18,500 nucleotides of DNA from CAZVWV01 sp964631745 (GTDB taxonomy: Bacteria; Bdellovibrionota_C; UBA2361; JBGSMV01): contig CAZVWV010000075.1 of the NCBI GenBank assembly GCA_964631745.1, forward strand, positions 1-18,500. The letters run 5' to 3'. Made by a program: the position numbers and the translations under genes. Below are positions 1 through 5,801 of this stretch, in pieces; within the stretch, counting starts at the first letter, position 1; the number at the start of each line of letters is the position of its first letter. The notes below the pieces were generated by a model. That model worked only from the letters and a program-made list of their open reading frames with translations, made no database searches and was not told where the DNA came from.

Positions 1-216
1 AATGAGGCCGGTGTTGCCACCGAAACCGTCTTGGCACAGGGTGAGCCCTGGCACGAGATTTTAGAAGTCTCTCAGGCAAAGCGATGCGATTTGATCGCCA
101 TGGCGACCCATGGCCATAAGTTTTTAGGAGACCTTATATTCGGGAGCGTGGCCGAAAATATCCGACATCGGACGGATGTGCCCATCTTGATGATTCGCGC
201 GCCAAAGGTCGGGTAA
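1..216 (+). CDS. Universal stress protein (UspA family), C-terminal part
   Basis: The reading frame is open from base 1, so the gene starts outside the window and only its last 71 residues are seen. The piece reads ...CDLIAMATHGHKFLGDLIFG SVAENI... and ends DVPILMIRAPKVG. This is the typical end of a UspA domain: the strand CDLIAMATHG, a glycine-rich nucleotide-binding loop with the GS pair, and the last strand VPILMIR. Family members are small cytoplasmic alpha/beta proteins, often ATP-binding, induced under stress or growth arrest. The particular role cannot be told from this fragment. The DTW-domain gene follows 17 bases after the stop on the same strand, so the two may be co-transcribed. 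Confidence 0.85.
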   Translation, partial: NEAGVATETVLAQGEPWHEILEVSQAKRCDLIAMATHGHKFLGDLIFGSVAENIRHRTDVPILMIRAPKVG

Positions 217-233
217 GTGGGGCAGGTTGAGAA

Positions 234-884
234 GTGCGAAACCTGCCTTTCGATCCAAACAGAGAGCCGCGCCCGATTTGTTACGCATGTTTACGTCCCG
301 CATCCCACTGTTTGTGTGCCGAAATTCAGCCGTTTGCGGCGCACTGTAATTTTTTAATTCTGCAACATCCACACGAACGCAAGAAGTATCATTCTACGGC
401 GCGGCTTCTGCGGAGCGTGGTCACGAATGTGAGCTTGCTTCGGGGGATTAGTTTCGAGGAGCAGTCCATTGCGCGCAGCGCACAAGCTAAAACAACTTAT
501 TTACTGTATCCGGGCCGAGAATCAATCGACGCAGCCGATGTCCCGCTGGATTTAAACAGCACGATAATCGTAGTCGATGGAACCTGGATTGAAGCGCGTA
601 AGATCCTACATCGCAATCCGTTCCTGAAGCAGCTTCAGCGGATTAGCTTTAAAGCGCCGTTGCGATCAAAATTTATAATTCGAAAGCAACCTAAGGATAA
701 CTACTTGAGCACGATTGAGTCCGTGGCGCATCTGCTGCAGATAAACGCGCTTGCTTACGGCAGACCGGCGCAGGCCGAGCGTTATCAGGCGCTCTTTGAT
801 CTGTTTTTGAAATTAGTTGAGAGGCAGTTCGCGTATTTTCCAAGAAATGCGCGCGGTGGCAGCGGGCGGACTGTTGATGTTTAG
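234..884 (+). CDS. DTW domain protein, probable tRNA-uridine aminocarboxypropyltransferase
   Basis: A 216-residue protein of the DTW/TapT (YfiP) family. Characterised members transfer the 3-amino-3-carboxypropyl group of S-adenosylmethionine to uridine in tRNA (acp3U). The N-terminus has a cysteine cluster, C16-x2-C19 and C26-x-C28, as in the family. LQHPHERKK (residues 43-51), the name-giving VDGTWIEARK block around D115-W118, and YLSTIES (157-163) follow in the expected order. Length is normal for the family. The start is GTG at 234, placing the Cys cluster near the N-terminus; there is no strong ribosome binding site, so coupling to the upstream stress-protein gene is likely. The target position in tRNA is inferred from the family only. 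The stop borders the structured non-coding region. Confidence 0.88.
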   Translation: MRNLPFDPNREPRPICYACLRPASHCLCAEIQPFAAHCNFLILQHPHERKKYHSTARLLRSVVTNVSLLRGISFEEQSIARSAQAKTTYLLYPGRESIDAADVPLDLNSTIIVVDGTWIEARKILHRNPFLKQLQRISFKAPLRSKFIIRKQPKDNYLSTIESVAHLLQINALAYGRPAQAERYQALFDLFLKLVERQFAYFPRNARGGSGRTVDV

Positions 885-981
885 CTTTCTGTAGCTCTAT
901 TCCAAAGCGCGCTGGCTGGAATCTTTAGGGAAGGGATTAAAGTTCGAACATCTCCCAGGTAGGTTAAATAACCTATGGGGG

Positions 982-1303
982 TAGGGACGACTGAGAACTC
1001 GTGAGTTGCGCACGAGGTGGATGCTTGCTGATGGTATGGTGCTCCATCAGTGACCCACAAGTCAGTCGTCCCTAGGGGGCCCCAAAAATCGGGAGTGTTC
1101 CGTCCGACCGAAGTGCGCTGGAGTTTACCGCTTCTCCATGGTAGTGCGGAACTTGAGCGCCTAATTCGTGCCTTACAGAACACTCCCATTGGCACATTTT
1201 AAATGCGGACGTGCTCACATCACCTCCCCCTCGGTAGTGATGAACCAAAAAATGGTCTTACCATCGATTCCGGGCCCAGCCGAATCGTTGGGAGCACGTC
1301 CGC
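982..1303 (+). repeat. Three consecutive stem-closed branched modules within the candidate RNA
   Basis: Module 1 (982-1074) is closed by a perfect 13 bp stem (TAGGGACGACTGA with its complement). It holds hairpins 998-1003/1011-1016 and 1028-1034/1044-1050, the latter wrapped by 1017-1020/1055-1058. Module 2 (1091-1187) is closed by GGGAGTGTTC. Inside are 1115-1118/1144-1147 with 1119-1123/1134-1138, and 1157-1160/1168-1171 around a 7-nt loop. Module 3 (1205-1303) is closed by a perfect 12 bp stem. Inside are 1218-1223/1237-1242, a small A-loop hairpin 1244-1247/1253-1256, and 1265-1273/1280-1287 with a bulged C1270. Module lengths are 93, 97 and 99 nt, spaced by 16 and 17 nt. The primary sequences are unrelated, so the similarity is architectural. 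Confidence 0.6.
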
Positions 1304-1541
1304 GTATAGCTTTGGAGAACAAGCGTAGAGTCTTTACTTTTGAAAACTTGAGTTCGGCTCTCTCAAGTAAATTCATGCGCTCGTCCTCGTAGGGAATAAC
1401 CTTGCCCTACCTGGGTATGTTCGCGCGCTGGAACTTGAAATGGTAAACTAATAAGTTTCCCTATTAATTCCAAAGTAAAATTCCAGAGCGCCAACATGCC
1501 CGCAGCCCGAACTAGCAATTTAAGCATAGACGAGCTTTAGA

Positions 1542-1567
1542 TGCCAGTGTGGCACGTTATTTTTTTG
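1542..1567 (+). terminator. Terminator-like hairpin inside the candidate RNA
   Basis: TGCCA-GTG-TGGCA (1542-1554) is followed two bases later by a T-rich tract (1557-1567, only one A). It could end a shorter form of the structured RNA or be one of its hairpins. The stem has only five base pairs. Confidence 0.4.
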
Positions 1568-1752
1568 CCCTAATTCGCTAAAAAAATCTCAGGCGAACTA
1601 TTACCGACACTAGATTAAGCACCGGTACCCCTATTAACGCTAGGTTCCAGACTCCAAACAAATACTCCTGCGAGTTCCTCGCAGCCTTCTCTACGGATAT
1701 GATTAAACCGCGCAACTTCCCCGATCGGAGATTCTCTTAAGCCTGTTCGTAT

Positions 1753-1784
1753 GCATCGGTAACGGTACCCTACGATGCTTTTTT
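1753..1784 (+). terminator. Rho-independent terminator candidate at the end of the structured RNA
   Basis: The stem GCATCG (1753-1758) pairs with CGATGC (1773-1778), with a possible inner GTA/TAC helix, and T6 (1779-1784) follows at once. It lies 95 bases before the next gene and would separate the RNA from it. Confidence 0.55.
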
Positions 1785-1879
1785 GAGCGCACGGCACGCC
1801 TGTTGCATTTTACGGACTTCGTAACTCAGCTCTTAAAGGAGATGAACTACAGTTAAAAAATAAAAATTAGGAGTACAAG

Positions 1880-2314
1880 ATGATTAGGAAAGTATTTTAC
1901 CTTATCGCTTTAGTACTCGCAGCAAGTGTCGATAGCCAAGCCCTTACCGCCTCAGTTCCTCAGTCCGCAACAGTTCCAGTAATATGGGATTGTGGTGTCG
2001 GACAAGGTTCTCAACAATTCCAAGATAGACAAGTAGTCCGCTTTAAGATGTGCGGCGATGGTCAGTATAAGATCAACTGCTTGCGGCAAGAGAACGTCTT
2101 AATGCAACAGCGCGGTTTAAGCCTGCGTGGTAATGTCACGCTCCGACCAAACGGCGTGCGTTCCTACGCCGCTTCAGTCGAGATGAATTTACAGTCCGGG
2201 GTAAAGCCAGTAATAAAAGCTTCATCGCGTGGTACACTAAAAGCTCATCAAGATGTAGGCGCTTACGCCAATAACGGCAGTGCCTTTATCTTCTGCGCCT
2301 TTAGTCTCCAGTAA
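1880..2314 (+). CDS. Small secreted protein of unknown function, four cysteines
   Basis: A 144-residue protein that I do not recognise. It opens with a clear Sec signal peptide: MIRK, a hydrophobic core FYLIALVLAA, then a probable cut after VDSQA near residue 21. The mature part has four cysteines, in WDCGVG, KMCGDG, INCLR and FIFCAF, which could form two disulfides in the periplasm or outside the cell. The rest is rich in Gln, Ser, Val and Asn with alternating hydrophobic residues, suggesting a small beta-rich fold. The ATG at 1880 is preceded by TAGGAG at 1868-1873 with good spacing. It stands between the candidate structured RNA and the Tad-like cluster, 95 bases before the latter, and may be exported with or act on that cluster; this is inference from position only. 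Confidence 0.75.
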   Translation: MIRKVFYLIALVLAASVDSQALTASVPQSATVPVIWDCGVGQGSQQFQDRQVVRFKMCGDGQYKINCLRQENVLMQQRGLSLRGNVTLRPNGVRSYAASVEMNLQSGVKPVIKASSRGTLKAHQDVGAYANNGSAFIFCAFSLQ

Positions 2315-2357
2315 TACAAGTATAAACACTTTCCAGCTCACCCTTGAACTCTCTTTT

Positions 2358-2381
2358 CGCGCCGGTAGAGATACCGGCGCG
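2358..2381 (+). promoter_or_regulatory. Strong GNRA-capped hairpin before the pseudopilin genes
   Basis: CGCGCCGGTA (2358-2367), GAGA loop (2368-2371), TACCGGCGCG (2372-2381): a perfect 10 bp GC-rich stem with a GNRA tetraloop when read as plus-strand RNA. No T-run follows, so it is not a classic terminator. It sits 28 bases before the first pseudopilin ATG and may be an mRNA processing or stabilising element. Confidence 0.55.
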
Positions 2382-2409
2382 GTAAAGGGGATCTAAGCGA
2401 GGTTTAGCC

Positions 2410-2889
2410 ATGAAATCAGTAAGAAGAGACAGCCCCACATCACCCTGGAAGCGCGCCCTAAAGGGCGAGGCTGGAGCGGTGATGGTCGAATCGGCCGTAA
2501 GCTTTGCGGTTTTCTTTACGATGCTCTTTGGCGGAATTGACTTAATGCGCATCGGGTTTCAGTACGCTGTGATAAATATGGCTCTGGCCGAAGCTAGCCG
2601 CTTTGCCGCCGAAGGATTCACCAAAACAGGGATGACAAGGCAGCAAGCCATCTTGCAAACCTTTACCGACAAAACCGCAAAATTTGGAGTAACAACCCCG
2701 CAGAACGCGCTTTCATTCTGTGTGCTTAGTATGCTTAACGCCGGGCAGTGTCGCTCTGCCAGCGCGGGAAATGGCGGCGATTGGGTGCAGCTTTCAGTTG
2801 TGCAACCGATGACTGAGCACATCTTACCTTTTCCGACCCTTTATCTGCGCGCGAAAGCAGTGGTGAGAAATCAATTTCCAAAGAGGTAG
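2410..2889 (+). CDS. TadE-like pseudopilin
   Basis: A 159-residue TadE/TadF-family protein. After a short basic N-terminus (KSVRRDSPTSPWKR) comes EAG-AVMVE-SAVSFAVFFTMLFGGIDLMRIGF. This is a hydrophobic segment at residues 23-45 with the pseudopilin pattern G22, then Glu at +5 (E27), expected for cleavage by a prepilin peptidase of the TadV type. The remaining 110 residues are a soluble extracytoplasmic domain with two cysteines (SFCVLS, GQCRSA). TadE-like proteins are minor pilins of the tight-adherence (Flp) machine. The start ATG at 2410 has GCGAGG upstream. The next gene starts 6 bases after its stop, so they form an operon. No TadA, TadB/C, TadZ or RcpA gene is visible in the window. Confidence 0.8.
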   Translation: MKSVRRDSPTSPWKRALKGEAGAVMVESAVSFAVFFTMLFGGIDLMRIGFQYAVINMALAEASRFAAEGFTKTGMTRQQAILQTFTDKTAKFGVTTPQNALSFCVLSMLNAGQCRSASAGNGGDWVQLSVVQPMTEHILPFPTLYLRAKAVVRNQFPKR

Positions 2890-2895
2890 ATTGTT

Positions 2896-3558
2896 ATGTC
2901 TATATTCGAATCGATTTTAAGAGGAAGGGTCAAGCGCCACCAACCGCGAAGCAAGCGTGATAACGGTCAGTCAGGCAGCGCGCTAATAGAATTTTCGATG
3001 ATTCTCCCAGTCATCTTATTGGTAGGATTTGTTGCGGTAGAAGTTTCAAACATTTTGCGCACCCGTCAAGAGATTCAGCGTTTCGGGCGAGAGGCCTCAG
3101 TCTTTGTTTACAACAAATGCAAACGCCCGACCACATTAAGAACTAATGATCCCCAAAGTTCCAAAGCAGCCTGGCATGCTTGTATCAACCAAGCTATTCA
3201 GGAGGTCACATACGCCTCGGTTCAAGCCATGACTGGTCTTGAAATTGGAGCGCAGTTTTGGGTGGTGAATCCTCGTCAAGACGCCGAACTGGGACTTTAT
3301 TTTCCGCAAAATAATATTGGGATTGCGGGCCCACAAGCGCCCGAGCTTTACGCCTCCGCCGCGAATTGGGTGAACTTTACCCCAACGTTCACGGCTGCAA
3401 GCTTCGATCAGAATGCCGCGCTAAATCAGCTAAGGCAGATTAAGCATTACTTCTTCGTAGTCCAAGTTTCTGCGCAGTATAAGGCGGTGTTGCCGTTTGT
3501 GAGTAGGTTAATCGGTTATGATGACGATACAAGATTCTCGGCGGTGGGAATTGTTTAA
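2896..3558 (+). CDS. TadE/TadF-like pseudopilin
   Basis: A 220-residue second pseudopilin-like protein. A basic leader (RGRVKRHQPRSKRDNGQS) precedes G27-SALIE-FSMILPVILLVGFVAVEVSNIL. It again has Gly followed by Glu at +5 (E32), the signature of prepilin peptidase substrates, and a single membrane helix. The helix continues into RTRQEIQRFGREASVFVY, the usual TadE/F helical extension. The rest (to residue 220) is a soluble domain with a cysteine pair (YNKCKRP, WHACINQ). It is longer than typical TadE proteins. Its 3' end overlaps the next gene by 41 bases if that gene starts at 3518. It probably acts as a minor pilin with its neighbours. Confidence 0.75.
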   Translation: MSIFESILRGRVKRHQPRSKRDNGQSGSALIEFSMILPVILLVGFVAVEVSNILRTRQEIQRFGREASVFVYNKCKRPTTLRTNDPQSSKAAWHACINQAIQEVTYASVQAMTGLEIGAQFWVVNPRQDAELGLYFPQNNIGIAGPQAPELYASAANWVNFTPTFTAASFDQNAALNQLRQIKHYFFVVQVSAQYKAVLPFVSRLIGYDDDTRFSAVGIV

Positions 3559-4936
3559 CGAAACGCCGTGCCATAGAAGCTCTAGGAATTTAAATGACGA
3601 ATCCGGTCAGTTCGCGCTGATTCTGGCTTGCGGTTTTTTGGTAATCTTAGCCCTTGCCGGACTCTCAGTGGACTCACTCCTATTTGGATACAAGAAAGCC
3701 ACGCTGCAGGTAGCGGGGGACATCTCGACCATTAGCGGCGTGAACGCAGTGGTAGGGGGATACAGTTTTGAGCAGGCAAGAACCATTACGGAGCAAACCC
3801 TTTTAGCGAATTTAGCCTTTAATAGCGCCAGCGAGAGCGAGCGAACCAGTCTAGTGAACAGTCCAGATTATAGTGTTTTCGCCGACCCAGTGAACGGAAT
3901 CGGCATCACTGGGAGCATGGTCGCCGAGGCGTTATTTATGAAGATGGTGCCAGGCATGACCAAGAGCGCCACGCTTGGGAGCTTTGCGCGGCAGCCCATG
4001 AATGCCAAATTTAGAAATCTAGCCGTTGGGTTAGTGCTCGATAACACGCCTTGGATGCGGGATCATTCGGATAACGGAATTGCGAAGATAGAGTGGCAGC
4101 GCCGTGCGGCGATCGAGTTAGTTGACCGCTTGGGGGCTTCTGATTCGGTGGTTTTGGGGTCTACTGGGGAGCATGGTGGAAGTACGACGAACTATGAAGG
4201 CTGCTTTCATATGGATGCTGCCGGAAAGGCGGCCCTGAAGAGTGCGATAAACTCGCTACCTATTCGTGGAAATGCCCGGTATGGGGACGGCACAATGTCC
4301 GTCGCCAACTATTTTGCCTCATGTGCCGGCGGCCCGCCCAGCGATGACTTGCAGTATCTTGTTATTATGGTTAGCGGCAGTCCATGGAAGATGACGCAGT
4401 GGGCGTCCCAAGACGTGGATGGGTACTACGGCGACTGGTGCCCTATGGTGAAGACGGCTTGGGATAGTGGGATGAATAGCGGACATGATGGACAGGAGGA
4501 AGCGGCATTAATGGCGCAATTACTTTCAGCGGCAGATCGCTCCGATTACGCGCGTTCGACAAAGAAAGCGAGGATTTATAATATTGCCTATGGCGAACAA
4601 CCGTTGCCGATGTGGAGTTGCACACTGGGCACTTGCCATCCAACTCTTGGGGACGCCTCGTTTGGTATTGACCCAGCAGTAGATTTCTTCCAGCGCTATT
4701 GGGACGTTCAAACTAACAGCATAAAGCCCTACGTCCTACGACGCATGGCCAACGTAAAGACCCAAGAAAACGGCGAGCCCTACAACGACCCAGTCATGCC
4801 GTGCCCCGGCCATTACGGCGGCAACAATAACCAGCCCGAAGGCGGATATTACGAAACTAGCGATGGCGCCACCCTACCCGCAGTTATGGCCAACGTGCTG
4901 ACGAAAGTCAGGCTGAAATTTAAGAATGAGCAGTAG
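3518..4936 (+). CDS. TadG-like Flp pilus protein with von Willebrand A-type domain
   Basis: A 472-residue protein. The N-terminus has ESGQFALILACGFLVILALAGLSVDSLLFGYKKATLQVAGDIS. This matches the TadE/G-like N-terminal module (membrane helix followed by a helix of former pilin type), but lacks the Glu at +5 seen in the two upstream proteins. From about residue 165 there is a von Willebrand A-like domain starting NLAVGLVLDNTPWM. The metal site usually reads DxSxS; here it is DNTPW, so metal binding is doubtful. The C-terminal half has several cysteines and many Trp, Gly and Asn residues (GHYGGNNNQPEGGYYETSDG). ATG at 3518 lies inside the previous gene; an in-frame TTG at 3551, behind GGTGGGA, is a reasonable alternative. 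TadG-type proteins sit in the envelope and help pilus assembly. Confidence 0.75.
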   Translation: MMTIQDSRRWELFNETPCHRSSRNLNDESGQFALILACGFLVILALAGLSVDSLLFGYKKATLQVAGDISTISGVNAVVGGYSFEQARTITEQTLLANLAFNSASESERTSLVNSPDYSVFADPVNGIGITGSMVAEALFMKMVPGMTKSATLGSFARQPMNAKFRNLAVGLVLDNTPWMRDHSDNGIAKIEWQRRAAIELVDRLGASDSVVLGSTGEHGGSTTNYEGCFHMDAAGKAALKSAINSLPIRGNARYGDGTMSVANYFASCAGGPPSDDLQYLVIMVSGSPWKMTQWASQDVDGYYGDWCPMVKTAWDSGMNSGHDGQEEAALMAQLLSAADRSDYARSTKKARIYNIAYGEQPLPMWSCTLGTCHPTLGDASFGIDPAVDFFQRYWDVQTNSIKPYVLRRMANVKTQENGEPYNDPVMPCPGHYGGNNNQPEGGYYETSDGATLPAVMANVLTKVRLKFKNEQ

Positions 4937-4967
4937 GAGTAGGTGTAAAGCGGCCTTAGCAGCCGTG

Positions 4968-5150
4968 CCAGATAAACTGGTGTGACGCTTCCTGAGCTCC
5001 GAGCCCCAGCTCGGCCAGATACTGCAAAGCACAGAAAATATGAGTAAACTCACAATGGTTGAAAGAGAAAGTGGTTGAATCGCTTTCTAACTCTGAGCCC
5101 GCTAAAAAAACATCTCAGAGACTATGCGCAGTCTGGCAACAGGCTCTGCG
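4968..5150 (+). other. Hairpin cluster in the gap between the TadG-like gene and the antitoxin
   Basis: Five small inverted repeats lie side by side: 4968-4971/4977-4980; 4999-5004/5009-5014 (CCGAGC, 4-nt loop); 5066-5071/5083-5088 (AGAAAG); 5091-5097/5114-5120 (CTCTGAG, perfect 7 bp); and 5127-5131/5146-5150 (CGCAG). The last continues through CTG-GCAA-CAG, a GNRA-capped tip with G-U pairs on the plus strand. This looks like a small structured RNA or the 3' untranslated part of the Tad-like transcript. The open frame at 5059-5337 is antisense to the antitoxin and is not supported as a gene. Confidence 0.4.
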
Positions 5151-5158
5151 TGCCACTA

Positions 5159-5347
5159 CTACGAAGCTTTCTTTCCCGTGCGATCTTGAAATTTGGCAAC
5201 GTTTTTCACACACTCCTGAAGCTCTGCTGGTAGGGAGGGGATATGCAAAGGCAGCCCGCATTTATTGCGTGCCTCGTCATCTGCCAAAAGCTTCGCCTGA
5301 ATCTCGCGCTTCATTTCTACGCAGTCGAAGTCCTTAATTTTTTTCAT
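5159..5347 (-). CDS. Small antitoxin-like partner of the PIN protein
   Basis: A 62-residue protein starting MKKIKDFDCVEMKREIQAKL, a beginning I associate with small proteins encoded directly after PIN-domain genes. The rest is charged and helical, without a DNA-binding motif that I can identify. It overlaps the end of the PIN gene by 14 bases (5334-5347), so translation is probably coupled. Its ribosome binding site is extraordinary: AAGGAGGTGATC (minus strand of 5349-5360) is a 12-base perfect complement of the 16S rRNA tail, six bases from GGAGG to the ATG. This should favour more antitoxin than toxin. The role as neutralising partner is inferred from pairing and order. Confidence 0.65.
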   Translation of the reverse strand: MKKIKDFDCVEMKREIQAKLLADDEARNKCGLPLHIPSLPAELQECVKNVAKFQDRTGKKAS

Positions 5348-5801
5348 AGATCACCTCCTTCGGGGAAAATATATCGATGGGCTTGTAGCCATACTGTAAA
5401 TTTACTCCTTGGAACCCCTTAATCTTACGAAAATTAACAATGTGCTTGAAATTCCAGCTCACAATCATATCCGCTTCCGCCACAGTTGCAAAAGCGATGT
5501 GTTCTGCGTCGCCCACTGAATCAGCGCCCAAAATTCCCGCTTTAATATAGGCATCTCGTAACTCAATCACTTGCGGGGAAATCTCTACAAAAACGGACGC
5601 CTCGCTCAATGGAACAATTACGGCTCGCACGTGTTCCGGCGCAAGAGCCAATTCTCGCAGAGTAGTAGCCGAAACAACAATTTCAAATAATCCCTGTACG
5701 ATCTGTTCAAATAACAAATTGCTTTCAGCCTGAAATTCTTTATCAAAGCATCCGCCAAATACTGAGGTATCCAAATAGAGCAGGGGTTTTCGCCTTACCA
5801 T
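5334..5801 (-). CDS. PIN-domain protein, probable VapC-like toxin ribonuclease
   Basis: A 155-residue PIN-domain protein if started at 5801 (MVRRKPLLYLDTS...). PIN toxins are Mg-dependent ribonucleases. The acidic residues of the fold are in place: D11 in LYLDTS, E50 in TTLREL, D98 in SVGDAEHIAFA, and D111 in EADMIVSWNFKHIVN with the following Asn/Asp-region. The frame continues upstream to ATG 5834 and 5891, adding up to 30 residues (MVSEVNFFLPSYPNSPWWP...) that do not resemble the family. None of the three starts has a strong ribosome binding site. I chose the one putting strand 1 at the N-terminus. The small antitoxin-like gene follows with overlap, giving toxin-first order. An 8 bp palindrome lies upstream at 5896-5916. 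Confidence 0.8.
   Translation of the reverse strand: MVRRKPLLYLDTSVFGGCFDKEFQAESNLLFEQIVQGLFEIVVSATTLRELALAPEHVRAVIVPLSEASVFVEISPQVIELRDAYIKAGILGADSVGDAEHIAFATVAEADMIVSWNFKHIVNFRKIKGFQGVNLQYGYKPIDIFSPKEVIYEKN
5349..5360 (-). promoter_or_regulatory. Exceptionally long Shine-Dalgarno of the antitoxin gene
   Basis: The minus strand reads AAGGAGGTGATC, then T, then the ATG at 5347. All 12 bases pair with the 3' end of 16S rRNA. The site lies within the last codons (KEVI) of the PIN gene, so the toxin reading frame encodes it. Confidence 0.8.

Larger units (their letters stand above)
899..1784 (+). ncRNA. Candidate large structured non-coding RNA (about 0.9 kb), unrecognised
   Basis: No convincing protein gene lies here; the short open frames lack ribosome binding sites and family features. 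The region is instead built of inverted repeats. In order: 899-904/917-922 (6 bp); 952-957/976-981 enclosing 961-965/970-974; 982-994/1062-1074 (13 bp, perfect); 1091-1100/1178-1187 (10 bp); 1205-1216/1292-1303 (12 bp); 1309-1312/1321-1324; 1346-1352/1362-1368 (7 bp); 1389-1394/1405-1410; 1423-1433/1481-1491 (10 of 11) enclosing 1445-1449/1454-1458; 1542-1546/1550-1554; 1574-1578/1593-1597; 1610-1618/1634-1643 (imperfect); 1668-1674/1678-1684 (7 bp); 1753-1758/1773-1778 followed by T6. Several helices extend only through G-U pairs read on the plus strand (953-980, 1117-1145, 1114-1148, 1159-1169), which supports a plus-strand RNA. I saw no group II domain V, RNase P, tmRNA or SRP signature. 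Ends and promoter are uncertain. It could be two adjacent RNAs, or DNA cruciforms. Confidence 0.5.

Noticed and set aside
881..1392. Open frames at 881-1195 (minus) and 1168-1392 (plus)
   Set aside because: They run through inverted repeats, have odd composition, no ribosome binding site and no recognisable motif. The base-pairing explains the sequence better.
899..1784. Group II intron, RNase P RNA, tmRNA or attC array as explanation of the structured region
   Set aside because: I found no domain V-like hairpin, no RNase P core or tmRNA ends, and the modules are separated by only 16-17 bases with no cassette genes, unlike integron arrays.
1615..1797. Minus-strand 60-codon open frame
   Set aside because: It crosses the stem-loops and the terminator-like hairpin and has no coding signature.
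1834..1856. Mini open frame ATG AAC TAC AGT TAA behind AAAGGAG
   Set aside because: The ribosome binding site abuts the ATG with no spacing, and four codons give no evidence of a leader peptide.
5059..5337. Plus-strand 92-codon open frame
   Set aside because: It lies antisense to the antitoxin gene, which has the better start, ribosome binding site and family resemblance, and it runs through the hairpin cluster.
5349..5360. GATCACCTCCTT on the plus strand as a 16S rRNA 3' end
   Set aside because: No other rRNA sequence surrounds it. It is the complement of the antitoxin's ribosome binding site.
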